Shown here: positions 46,498 to 56,893 of the stretch, in pieces | Numbering within the stretch: position 1 is the stretch's first letter | How the letters are laid out: each line of letters starts with the position of its first letter | Origin: Chenopodium formosanum | Taxonomy: Eukaryota; Streptophyta; Magnoliopsida; Caryophyllales; Amaranthaceae | Length of the DNA: 64,000 nt | Direction of reading: 5' to 3' | Assembly: GCA_024500155.1 (NCBI GenBank) | Contig: CM044877.1 | Span: 10,421,501-10,485,500, forward strand | The notes under the pieces: model-generated | What the model was told of the DNA's origin: nothing | Databases searched by the model: none | The model's input: only the letters and a program-made list of their open reading frames with translations | Translations under genes and position numbers: made by a program

Positions 46498-47440
46498 GCT
46501 ACATTGTGCAAAGTCATCATAAATTAAGGTTCTATAGTATCTAAAGGTTTGCCTAGCCGCATGATGCTATGTTCGCAAAAAAAAAAAAAAAAAACAGAGT
46601 ACGTAGTACTAAAACAGAGCACAATTCGAATTGAGCATGATAGCATTTTTTCAAGCAATCAAACAATTTCTTGCAACATTATAGTGATTATTGTGACAAA
46701 TTGAACAAGAATTGCAAGCAAAAACATCAAGGACATGCCACATTGTTCTTCACGACCTTAAGAGGTCCAACAATGGCAGATTGCTCGTTTCTTCATCAAA
46801 TTGAGTCAAACAAGTCTCAAATTACTCCTAAGGCAATATACAAACAATAAACAAGCAATTTCATGGCATCAAACTTGATAAACAAAGCGAATTGAGCATT
46901 ATAAGTTTCGAATTTTCATAAAATTCGTGAATAAAAATGCCAATAATTCATAAAAACCGGTGTGAGTTGGAGGAAAACTTACATAGATCGGGAATATAGA
47001 TGAAAAGAGCTTTGATTTGCAACAAATTTTGAGCGAATTCGGTTGAAAAACGAGCAAGAACCAAGCAATTGAAGTTTTCGGACTTTTTTCGAGCAAAATC
47101 GCGACGAACAGAGCAAGAAATAAAACGGAAAATTGAATATAAAGAAGAATCCGTGCTGGCGCCAGTCCCTAAGCATTGGCGTCACTTTCTTTGCTTGGCG
47201 CCTGACGCCAATGCCAGCGCCTGGCGCTAATGCCTTTATGCTGGCGCTAATGGTTTTTCAGCGACGCCAAAGCAGCAAGCCACCTGATGAGGTTGTGCTA
47301 GCTTTATGCAATATATTTTGGGTTCCTTGGTACGCCAATTAGCCCCTCTAAGCAATTTGACATGATTAAGTAATCGGCTTGATTACGTAAAGTGATCGAC
47401 CTGATGAAAAGATCGTCTCACTTAGCTTAAAGCGCCTAAG
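46498..47440. other. Region upstream of the antisense PMD gene, towards the 3' end of element A
   Basis: No gene. Poly(A) run at 46578-46595; GGCGCC cluster at 47155-47275; then GGGTTCCTTGGTACGCCA...TTAGCTTAAAGCGCCTAAG (47320-47440), shared with C (27070-27204) and B (30755-30890). If the PMD gene has its own promoter it would lie here. Confidence 0.5.
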
Positions 47441-47444
47441 CATT

Positions 47445-47545
47445 GGCTCATTTGCAAAGGGCACCGATATACAGGTTCAAGAGCAAAGGGCACCGACATA
47501 CAGGTTCAAAGTAAAAGAGCGCCGACGTACAGGCATAGCAAAAGC
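47445..47545 (+). repeat. Short tandem repeat array in the 3' region of element A
   Basis: Three units of about 30 bp: GCAAAGGGCACCGATATACA, GCAAAGGGCACCGACATACA and AAAGAGCGCCGACGTACAGG, each with a GTTCAA- or GCATAG-type tail. The same unit occurs twice next to B's array. Confidence 0.75.
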
Positions 47546-48130
47546 AAGGTTCAAGCGAACTTTTAAAGATCGACAGGTGTGGATCTTCGGTATTTTCCTT
47601 TAGGAAATTATCGCATCAAATGAGGATGACTTCAAGAGAAGATATCTTCGGCGGAAAGTTGTCATGGACAACTGAAAGTGATTTCAGGGCAAAATTGTCT
47701 TCGATCATAGTTCCTGAGGCATGGAAGATGATCATAATGCGGATGAGAATTATTTCAAGAGAAATAATTTTCGATGATATTCCCTTGGACGTGGAATATT
47801 ATCATTGCGGGGAGGATAGTTTCAGGCGAAGCAATCTTCTAATTTGGAAGCAGTTACAAGGCGTAGCGGTTTTCAAGCGGGATGGCATTCTCTAGCTTGT
47901 AGGAGGTCATCAAAACAACAGCAGCAGCAAATCGGTTACTTTCAGAGACGTGTGCTCGACGGTGCAAGATACGCGTTTCTTAACTCTTTTATCAGTTTAA
48001 CTAATTCTTGTTTTGCAGGTATCGGCGTTATAAGATTGATTTAGGATCGCATAACGTTCTTAATCATTCTCCGTCCCTATCGCTACTTTGACTTTCGTTT
48101 TCGAAACTTGCGTTTCTCCAAACTCAGTCA
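47546..48130 (+). other. Non-coding 3' end of element A before the polypurine tract
   Basis: Homologous to 56440-56880 of element C (GACGTGGAATATTATCA, GATAGTTTC, GAAGCAATCTTCTAATTTGG, ACTCAGTCAAAGTGGGGG). ORFs at 47620 and 47844 are not conserved. Confidence 0.6.
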
Positions 48131-48143
48131 AAGTGGGGGCTTT
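48131..48143 (+). promoter_or_regulatory. Polypurine tract of element A
   Basis: AAAGTGGGGGCTT lies directly before the 3' LTR. Confidence 0.8.
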
Positions 48144-50292
48144 TGTAGACACCCATTTGTGTCTCCCCAAAACCAAACCCGGTGATGAGTGCCTTTCACG
48201 TCGAATCATAATCGAATGAAACGAAAGTGTGGAAAGGTCTAGTGTTGCGGAAAGTTTTATTTCTTTTCTCTTCTCCCTGTTTTTGAAAACTTTATTTTTA
48301 AGAAAACAGCCAATCCAGTTTGGTTGGTCCATAATATGGGTCCAGTAGTGGTGTAATTGGATTGGGCTTGCAAAGACCTTTCCAACGATATATTATAAGC
48401 CCGATTCCGATGAATATTGAGGAATTTATGGCCAATTTACTAAACTGGGCCTGGTTTGAGTTTTAAGTACGGCCCTATGATCTAGGGGAGGGCCTAATAT
48501 AATTTATCATTCCTAATGCAATTAGGAATGGTTTTAGTCTTCCAGAACATTCTAGAAGGTCTTATCATTCTTAATTCAATTAGGACTCTTCAGAATTTTA
48601 ATCAGATCAAATAGCATTTTCGATTGAAATTATATAATTTTATCTTCCAGTACGGTAAAATTATCAGATTTTCGAAAACGCGTTAAAAGCCGGTTTGGTG
48701 TCCAACCCCAGGCCTTGGCACTTGAAATCAAGATTAGCGCCAGACGCCAGCATTGGCGCCTGGCGCTAGCCACTTGTCCTGGCGCCAATGTGTTTTTGTG
48801 GTCTTCAGACTCTGTTTTGATAAATTATCTTTTTTGAATGATTTTCTCTATAAATATCGTATCAAAAACTCCGGTTTCATTCACCAAGATTCACCAATTC
48901 TCTTCATTCATTCTCTTCATTCACAAATCATTCATTAATTCTCTTCATTCATCAAGCTTTCATCAACTTAGCTATAATAAACTCCGTTTTCAATCATCAA
49001 CTTTCTTCATTCATTCTCTTCATTCACAAATCATTCATTAATTCTCTTCATTCATCAAGCTTTCATTCTTTAGCATTCCGTTCTTTTCTTTTCTTTCTTT
49101 GCTTTTTAACACAAAATTCCGCATTCATTAGACTTTGATACACCTAGCTATATTCGAAGTTGCCTTCGCCCTAGACGTGAAAGGTTTTAATTTCTGAGGG
49201 TTTGGTCCCAAATCTCTCTTTCAATTATTTAATTTAATTGTTTTATTTATTATTTTTCCTTGAAGTTACTAACGCGTGTATTTTGTTATTAGAAAGAGGT
49301 ACGAGGCATCCAAGTAAGTTCTTTAATTGGTTTAATTGATATTATGATGTAGAAATCATGTTTATATCGTTATTATGATATTCCTAGTATCATGTCTAGG
49401 GTAACTTTAATATTAAATATGATTCCTGCGATGCTTCCTATTCTCTTCCTAATATTTATTCATGTTAGTATCATGTTAGGGTTAAAGATTTGATTTTTAT
49501 TGCTTAGTGACATGCTAGGGTTTGTTATTAATCTTGTTAGTATCATGCCTAGGATCTTGCTATTTTTATTATGCTTTAATATTAACATGAACATGATTAT
49601 GATTGTAATTGTTATAATTTATTATTATTTTGATGATTATTTTATTTATGATAATTATTTCAATTATTATTAATATGATGATTATTTTCTTTTATGATTA
49701 TTATCATGATTATTTCAATTATAATTTATTTTAATGATGATGATTATTTATTATGTTGCTTGATGATTTATTTATTTATTGCTTGATCACACCTTTTTAT
49801 GCATGATTAAAGGGAACTTGGTACTTGCAACCACGCTTAATAAGATAATTGATAATCTTGTTAGGGTTAATTGTGATTATAATTTCAAGTGATCGCCAAT
49901 AATAGATTTGTTTGTGCATTAATGTTCAACCAACATAGATTAAATAGATTTAGGGTTAATCCTATTGATTGCATGTTAATCAGAAAGCGCACATGAATAC
50001 GAGCAGAATAAAGTAGAGGCCTATTATTAGGGCAGGTTCAATCTCTTTTAGGTTGGATTTGTACCATCATCCTCGAACCCTTATTTGGTTCATGACCTTA
50101 TGGAGTTGACGATCTCTTGGATCGTTAAGGGGTGTAACCTTCATCCTATGAATGGTTTACAAGTTCCTTAAAAACTTGTTGGCGACTCTTTTGCTCTATC
50201 TTCTTCCCTTTTGGACGCCACCGTACTTTAGTGTATGATCACAATGGGGTTCAAGCTAGTGGGATTTTAAAGGCTTGAAATTATTCCCTACA
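48144..50292 (+). repeat. 3' LTR of element A
   Basis: TGTAGACACCCATTTGTG to ATTATTCCCTACA, 2149 bp. GGCGCC cluster 48700-48790, TATAAATA 48849-48856, and a tandem duplication of the TTCATTCATTCTCTTCATTC leader segment at about 48900-49060. ORFs in this LTR recur in every LTR copy because the DNA is repeated. Confidence 0.94.
48700..48856 (+). promoter_or_regulatory. LTR promoter region of element A 3' LTR: GGCGCC cluster plus TATA box
   Basis: TAGCGCCAGACGCCAG, ATTGGCGCCTGGCGCTAG and CTGGCGCCAATG are followed about 60 bp later by TATAAATA. Confidence 0.58.
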
Positions 50293-50297
50293 GTGTG

Positions 50298-50829
50298 CAA
50301 TCTCGTTTTTGAATCTTTGTATTTTCATGCTTGAGGTTTTCTACTCTTTTTTTTAGCTCTTTTTGCTTTAGCATTTATTTTATTTTTATAAGTGTGGGCA
50401 ATCCCGATCATGCGGTCTATCACTCACTTGGCATTCATGTTTCTCAGGCACGATACCGAGCACTCGATAAGAGACGCAATCTGAGACGTGTTCTTATCGA
50501 AGATACTTTCCTATCAAAGACATTGGAACACTTACCCTTTTGTACACTTTTATTGTTTTTTGTTATTGCTTATTTTTTGCTATTGCTTTCTTTTGAATTT
50601 GCTCAAGCTTTCTTTAGAATTGCATAAGTTGCACACCATCCTATCCCAAGGTTAGGTAGAAGTAGGTTGAAAAAAGAAAGGTCTATCGTTAGACGAGGCT
50701 CAAAGTGTCTTATGAAGAAAGGATTATATAATTGAAGGGCGAAAGGAGATATGATGCGGCTACAAGGGTTGCCTCAAATCATTGGTATACCTTGTGCTTA
50801 GTTTGACATGGATTTTTTATTTTTTTTTG

Positions 50830-50860
<31 letters not shown>

Positions 50861-51094
50861 TTTTGTTTTTTTGAATGCAATGTAATGAGATGATCATATG
50901 CAAGGAAATAAATGCTCATTTTATTAAAGGAAAATAAATAAAGAATCTACAAAAATTAATCTAAGGGAAAAGAAAGGTGCCTATGCTAGACTTTATTGGG
51001 GAAAGGAAAAAAAAATGAAAAAGAAATAGAAAAAAGAGGCCATGAAATCTTGTCGTTGCAGCTCGCCTCTTGTCTTGTGTCATTCGCTTCATCA
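50298..51094 (-). other. Element B segment after gag, with internal poly(A)-like tract
   Basis: Minus strand: after the gag stop comes a short 3'-UTR-like stretch with AATAAATGCTCATTTTATT in the plus direction (TAATAAAATGAGCATTTATT on minus). TTGCATTC and a long, slightly interrupted A tract (plus-strand T run 50821-50868) follow, then the sequence shared with element C. The plus-strand ORF at 50331 is not a gene. Confidence 0.6.
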
Positions 51095-52210
51095 TCACCC
51101 AGTCTTCTCGCTAACTAGAGGCAATGGGACCTTGTTTGCTTCTATGAGGTCTTGAATGAGATTTTGAAACATGTAGCATTCATCCGTGGTATGACCGTTT
51201 CCTCGATGGTACTTGCAATAGGAATTTGGATTCCATCTCGAAGATCGATTTTCTGGTGTTGGATCCTCGGTAGGGCCAATAGTTTTGATTAATCCTCGAT
51301 CATAAAGACGATCGAAAGCAGCATCGTAGGTCATTCCAATGGCTGTGAACTCTTGCCTGGGTTTCCTTTTAGATCCTTGATTGTCCATGGCTAAGACATC
51401 ATTATGGTCAAAGGTACTAACATTATTACTGGAGTCGGCGCTTTCGGAAGAAGAAGGATTGTCGCTCTTCTTTCCTTTCCAGCCACCGTGGTTGCTATTG
51501 TTAGTAGCTTTTTGCTTTGCGAGGTCATCTTCGATTTCAATTCCGATGTCATAAACGGCCTTGAAAGTATTCAAGTTATGTTGATATTTTAAATGCTTCG
51601 AATACTTCTCTTAGAGATTCTTGATAAACATCCTCACAGACTCCTTTTCGGTGGGGACCTCAATCATCTTAGAGGAAGTTTCCCTCCATTTATTAAAGAA
51701 AGAAGTAAAGCCTTCATTCTCTTTTTGTCTTAGCATCTCAAGCTGTCTATGGTCGGTTTCAACTTGGGTATTACACTTGTACCTACCGACAAAAGCGTTC
51801 ACTATCAATTCCCAGGTAGAGGTTTTCTCCTTGTCAAGGGAGAAGAACCATTGTTGGCAAATGGTCTCAAGAGATAGTGGGAACAGAGAGGGGAAAACCT
51901 TCTTATCAATACCCTTAATGCTCATTATTTCAAAAGCTCTTAGATGGAAGTAAGGGTTATCTGTTGCCTTGAATTTGGGGATGTCAGTGGCGTTGAACTT
52001 ATGCGGAAGAAGTTCCTTGTCCAGCGAGACCCCTTGCAAACTCATGCATTGAAATTTATAGTCACTAGATAGCTTGCTTAGACTCTCTTGCATGAGATCC
52101 ATCCGTTGTTGCTTTACGGGATCATCGACCTTAAGTGTGAGGAGCTTCAGTCTTTCAGACATGGTAACCAATTGGTTCCTAAGCTCATTGACTTCTTCTT
52201 GAGTTGCCAT
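51095..52210 (-). pseudogene. gag of element B (one in-frame stop)
   Basis: ATG at 52210 (MATQEEVNELRNQL). Frame of about 371 codons with one TAA at 51611-51613, where A has Gln (NLQEKY). The gag core is FPSLFPLSLETICQQWFFSL, WELIVNAFVGRYKCNTQ and EGFTSFFNKWRETSSKM. One CHHC knuckle CKYHRGNGHTTDEC precedes the end (VPLPLVSEKTG, stop 51095-51097). Apart from this stop the frame is open and is better preserved than A's gag. It ends where A's gag continues into the second knuckle and protease, so the protein is gag-only by design or by an old deletion. Confidence 0.92.
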
Positions 52211-53875
52211 TATCTTTTTAGCCTTCCTCTTTTGACGAATCGGTTTTTCAAAAAGTAAGACTTGAACAAAGAGATTGTCCTTGATTAATCGCCCTTCCCT
52301 CCTCGACCAAGTATTGTGGAAAAGGAATTTGGGGATACTTATTGTTAATTATTTGACTCAAACTTTATTCAACATGCAATGGATGGAGGAGGTGAAAAAA
52401 GATGGAAGAATGTGAAGAAAGATTTAGATGGAGAGATATGAAGAATTAGGAATAGAATGTACCCCCCAACTCAAATGACGGAAAGACCGACTCATGTATG
52501 GACCTACGACATGGTCATGGTGATGTGTACTCAAAGTGTGTGCTAAGACTAGTGAGTGTAAAGGGTGCGTTAAGACTCGTATCATGACCATGTGGCTAGA
52601 CTATGTAACCAAGACTTGATTAATGACTTGACAAGGTGTTATTGACAGCGAAAATTAACCGAAATAATTAGTAAACTGATTAATTAGACCCTAGGTGATG
52701 ACTCGACAAATAATCCGAACTGTCGGCCAAGCGACAGGACTGGCGTCACAATATGGTGGTTGGCGCCAAACTTTTTAGTAAATGTATGGCGCTACACACC
52801 ATACAGTGGCGCTACAGCTCAGATTTTGGCACCAATGTTGGAGCCTCGGTCTGGGACTGTTTTCGGTATTATTAGTCAACTGGGGTATGCCTAAAGTCGT
52901 ACTAGGTTGATTCCGATTAAAAGAAGAAAAAACTTTATTGACTCAAATTAATTAATTAATTAATTAATTAGGCAAAGTTCTTCAAGTCATTAATTATAAT
53001 CTCAACACAAATCAACAAACGGTTAAGAGGAGCATAGGATATATATGCACAACAAATAATGCACAATTAGTCAAGTAGGCACAACATAATGCAATGAATT
53101 CGCAACCTAACCATGGCTCTAGTTCTCTAAAGTTGGGGATATGGTTTAGTCAAATAGGGTCCATGGTTAATTGTCCAGATGCACCGCGTAGAAGCCTAAC
53201 CGTGAAGGGTTAACGCGTGTGGATAGAACACCGCGAGTTTTGGAAAAAAAAAAACTCACTTCCATGGTTTGGTGAACTCAACCTCTCAGATGTACTCTTT
53301 GTTGCCAGGAGCGTTCAATCGGGTAGTTAGAGCATGAATTCCCAGAGGGCTATGTCCATATGTAGAACACATATGGGTTTCAGAAAAGTGAGAAAAAATC
53401 CAATCAGGAATTAGGATCGAGCAAACAATACGAAAAACCGGTCGAAATTAGAACGCATATTTCTGGCTCGGTATTGGGGGAAATTGGCGCCAGCAAACAG
53501 AGACTGGCGCCAACTTTTAACTGTAGCGCCTGGCGCCAATACTGGCGTCTGGCGCTACGGCTAAAAGTTTGGCGCCAAGCTCTGGCCCCTGACGCTACTT
53601 CCCACATGCCTCAGCAGCTTTCTGTGCTCAATAAAATCATCCAGTTTCGCGCGGTGTTATTTCAGTCCTAGTTGTGAAAGACATTTCTCAAATTTCCTAC
53701 GTGTAAACTCCTATGTTTTTGACTCATTATGGATGGTCTTTCCAATGAGAACCTTTTTATGCATATGACACAATGTTAATCAAAATTACGCACATGAAAT
53801 ACTTAGAACTTTTCGAGTCTCATCCACTCATTCTAGATCATTGCCGAAACAAATTCAGGAATTAAATTAGAAATC
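52211..53875 (-). other. Untranslated leader of element B
   Basis: Minus strand; homologous to the leaders of A and C. GGCGCC clusters at 52735-52840 and 53480-53600; (TTAA)n tract at 52948-52972; CCCCCCAACTCAAATGACGG at 52463-52482. Confidence 0.7.
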
Positions 53876-53877
53876 CT

Positions 53878-53895
53878 CCCCAGTGGAGTCGCCAA
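53878..53895 (-). promoter_or_regulatory. Primer-binding site of element B, tRNA-Arg type
   Basis: On the minus strand TGGCGACTCCACTGGGGA, one base different from the site of A and C and the form usually quoted for tRNA-Arg-primed Tat/Ogre elements. Confidence 0.78.
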
Positions 53896-53899
53896 AAAC

Positions 53900-56062
53900 T
53901 ATAGGAAATAATTTCAAGCCTTTAAAATCCCACTAGCTTGAACCCCACTGTGATCATACACTGAAGTACGGTGGCGTCCAAAAGGGAAGAAGATAGAGCA
54001 AAAGAGTCGCCAACAAGTTTTTAAGGAACTTGTAAACCGTTCACGAGGTGAAGGTTACACCCCTTAACGATTCAAGAGATCGTCAACTCCATAAGGTCAT
54101 GAACCAAATAAGGGTTCGGGGATGATGGTACAAATCCAACCTAAAAGAGATTGAACCTGCCCTAATAATAGGCCTCTACTTTATTATGCTCGTATTCATG
54201 TGCGCTTTATGATTAACATACAATCAATAGGTTTAACCCTAAACCTGTTTAATCTATGTTGGTTGAATTTAATGCACAAATAAACTATTATTGGCGATCA
54301 CTTGAATTATAATCAAAATTAACCCTAACAAGATTATTAATTATCTTATTAAGCGTGATTGCAAATACCAATTCCCTTTAAACATGCAATAAAAAGGTGA
54401 TCAAGCAATAACAATAATAATGTATCAAGCAACATAATAATAATCATGATAATAATAATAATAATCATCATAAAATTATAATCATAATCAAAACGATAAC
54501 AATCATAAATAAAATAATCATTATCAAAATAATAATAATAATATTCACAATCATCATAGATTATAACAATTATAATCATAATCATGTTCATGTTAATATT
54601 AAAGCATAATAAAAATAGCAAGATCCTAGGCATGATACTAACAAGATTAATAACAAACCCTAGCATGTCACTAAACAATAAAAATCAAAGCTTTAGCCCT
54701 AACATGATACTAACAATCATAAATATTAGGAAGAATATAGGAAGCATCGTACTTTTAATCATACTTAATATTAAAATTACATTAGACATGATACTAGGAA
54801 TTTATTGTTGTCACCCTAAACATCAAATTAAGGAAAACATCCTAATATGATACTAGGAATCAAAATAACAATCTAAGCATGATATCTACATCATAATATC
54901 AATTAATCAATTAAAGCACTTACTTGGATGCCTCGTACCTCTTTCTAATAACAAAATACACACGTTAGTAACTTCAAGGAAAATAATAAAACAAACAATT
55001 AAATCAAATAATTGAAATAGAGATTTGAGACCAAACCCTCAGAAATTAAACCTTTCACGTTTAGGGCGAAGGCAACTTCGAATATGGCTAGGTGTATCAA
55101 AATCTTGTGAATGCGGAATTTTGTATTAAAAAGCAAAGAAAGAAAAGAAAAGAATGGAATGCTAAAGTATGAAAGCTTGATGAATGAAGAGAATTGATGA
55201 ATGATTTGTGAATGAAGAGAATGAAGAAGAGAATTGATGATTCTTCGTGATCGGTTTCTTTTGAAAACGGAGTTTATTAAAACTTAAGAATAAAGAGAAT
55301 TGATGAATGAAAACGGAGTTTTTGATACGATATTTATAGAAAAAATCATCCAAAAAAGATAATTTATCAAAATAGAGTCTGAAGACCACAAAACCACCTT
55401 GGCGCCAGCCCTGGCTAATTGGCGCCGGACCAGTGGCTAGCGCCAGGCGCCAATGCTGGCGTCTGGCGCCAATCCCGATTCCAGGCGCCAAGGCCTGGGG
55501 TTGGACGCCAAATCGGCTTTTAACACGTTTTCGAAAATCTGATAAATTTCTTGTACTGGAAGATAAAATAATATAATTCCCATCGAAAATGCTATTTGAT
55601 CTAATTAAAACTCTGAAGAGTCCTAATTAAATTAGGAATGAAAAGAACCTTCTAGAATTTTCTAGAAGACTAAAACCATTCCTAATTGCATTAGGAATGA
55701 TAAATTATATTAGGCCCTCCCCTAGATCATAGGGTCGTACTTAAAACTCAAACCGGGCCCAGTTTAGTAAATTGGCCATAAATTTCTCAATATTCTTCGG
55801 AATTGGGCTTATAATATATCGTTGGAAAGGTCTTTGCAAGCCCCATCCAACTACACCACTATTGGACCCATATCATGGACCAACCAAACTGGATTGGCTG
55901 TTTTCTTAAAATAAAGTTTTCAAAAACAGGGAGAAGAGAAAAGAAATAAAACTTTCCGCAACACTAGACCTTTCCACACTTTCGTTTCATTCGATTATGA
56001 TTCGACGTGAAAGGCACTCATCACTGGGTTTGGTTTTGGGGAGACACAAATGGGTGTCTACA
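53900..56062 (-). repeat. 5' LTR of element B
   Basis: Minus strand start TGTAGACACCCATTTGTG at 56062; end at 53900 (plus strand TATAGGAAATAATTTC). GGCGCC cluster 55395-55515; TATA box (plus strand TATTTATA) at 55331-55338. Highly similar to 27205-29333. Confidence 0.92.
55331..55515 (-). promoter_or_regulatory. LTR promoter region of element B 5' LTR: GGCGCC cluster plus TATA box
   Basis: The richest cluster: GGCGCC occurs about seven times in 110 bp, followed (minus strand) by TATAAATA 60 bp downstream. Confidence 0.6.
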
Positions 56063-56455
56063 AAGACGCGTGAACATTTCCATGAAGCTCTTTTGCTCCA
56101 AAGACGCGTGGGCATATCATTCAAAAGCTCTATTGTTCAGAGACGCGTGAACATTTCCATCAAAGCTCTTTGCTCCAGAGACGCGTGGACATTTCCTTTC
56201 AAAGCTCTTTTGTTCAGAGACGCGTGGACATTTCTTTCAAGCTCTTTTGTTCAGAGACGCGTGGACATTTCTTTCAAAGCTCTTTTAATTTGTTCAGAGA
56301 CACGTGGACATATCATCAAAGATCTCCTATTTTCAAGCTCTTTTGCTCAGAGACGCGTGGGATCCTATTATCAAGCTCTTCATTCAGAGACGCGTGGACA
56401 TATCATTCAGAAGATCATATCAAGAAGAAGCTCTTTGTTCAGAGACGAGTGAACA
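56063..56455 (+). repeat. Tandem repeat array in the 3' region of element C
   Basis: About ten units of roughly 38 bp (TTCAGAGACGCGTGGACATT, then TCTTTCAAAGCTCTTTTG), each with an ACGCGT core. The array starts exactly where element B ends, so B inserted into or next to it. Frames through the array give the repetitive ORFs at 55997-56583. Confidence 0.88.
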
Positions 56456-56879
56456 TCGAAACAGCAAGGTGGCGTTCCCTAGATTGTGGAGAGTTGTCAC
56501 AAACAACTGAGGATTGTTTCAAGAGAAATAATTTTTTATGGTATTCCCTTGGACGTGGAATATTATCACAGCGGGGAAGATAGTTTCGGGCGAAGCAATC
56601 TTCTAATTTGGAAGCAGTTACAGGCGTAGCGGTTTTCAAGCAGGATGACATTCTTTAGCTTGTATAAGGTCATCAAAACAAATCGGTTACTTTCAGAGAT
56701 GTGTGCTCGACGGTGCAAGATACGCGTTTTTAACTCTTTTATCTGTTTAACTAATGCTAGTTTTGCAGGTATCGGCGTTAAAAGAGTGATTTAGGATCGC
56801 AGAACGTTCTGAATTATTCTCCGTCCCTATCGGTACTTTGACTTTCGTTTTCGAAACTTACGTTTCTCCAAACTCAGTC

Positions 56880-56893
56880 AAAGTGGGGGCTTC
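56880..56893 (+). promoter_or_regulatory. Polypurine tract of element C
   Basis: AAAGTGGGGGCTTC directly before the 3' LTR. Confidence 0.8.

Larger units (their letters stand above)
32018..50292 (+). mobile_element. Element A: Tat-lineage Ty3/gypsy retrotransposon with pol and antisense PMD gene (18.3 kb)
   Basis: LTRs at 32018-33565 and 48144-50292, with direct repeat GTGTG at 32013-32017 and 50293-50297. Internal order: tRNA-Arg-like primer site, 1.7-kb leader, gag, protease, RT, RNase H, second RNase H, integrase (35285-42149). A 6-kb downstream region follows with two antisense genes, a short tandem array and a polypurine tract. The second RNase H between RT and integrase is diagnostic of the plant Tat group (Tat/Ogre/Retand). 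The coding part carries two frameshifts and five stops, so the copy is dead, though the LTRs are still very similar. Confidence 0.95.
27205..56062 (-). mobile_element. Element B: gag-only Tat-type retrotransposon, reverse, split by element A
   Basis: On the minus strand the order is 5' LTR (56062-53900), primer site, leader, gag (52210-51095), poly(A)-like tract, the insertion of A, 3' region, tandem array, polypurine tract and 3' LTR (29333-27205). No protease, RT or integrase is present, and the sequence passes from the gag end straight into the 3' region, so B matches the type described as TR-GAG elements. The outer end of its 3' LTR lacks about 20 bp and no target duplication was found, so that edge has been lost. 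Emptied length is about 10.6 kb. Confidence 0.85.

Noticed and set aside
55997..56583. Repetitive ORFs with recurring RRV-type units
   Set aside because: Frames through the 38-bp tandem array of element C; the unit is not a multiple of three and no start or family supports a protein.
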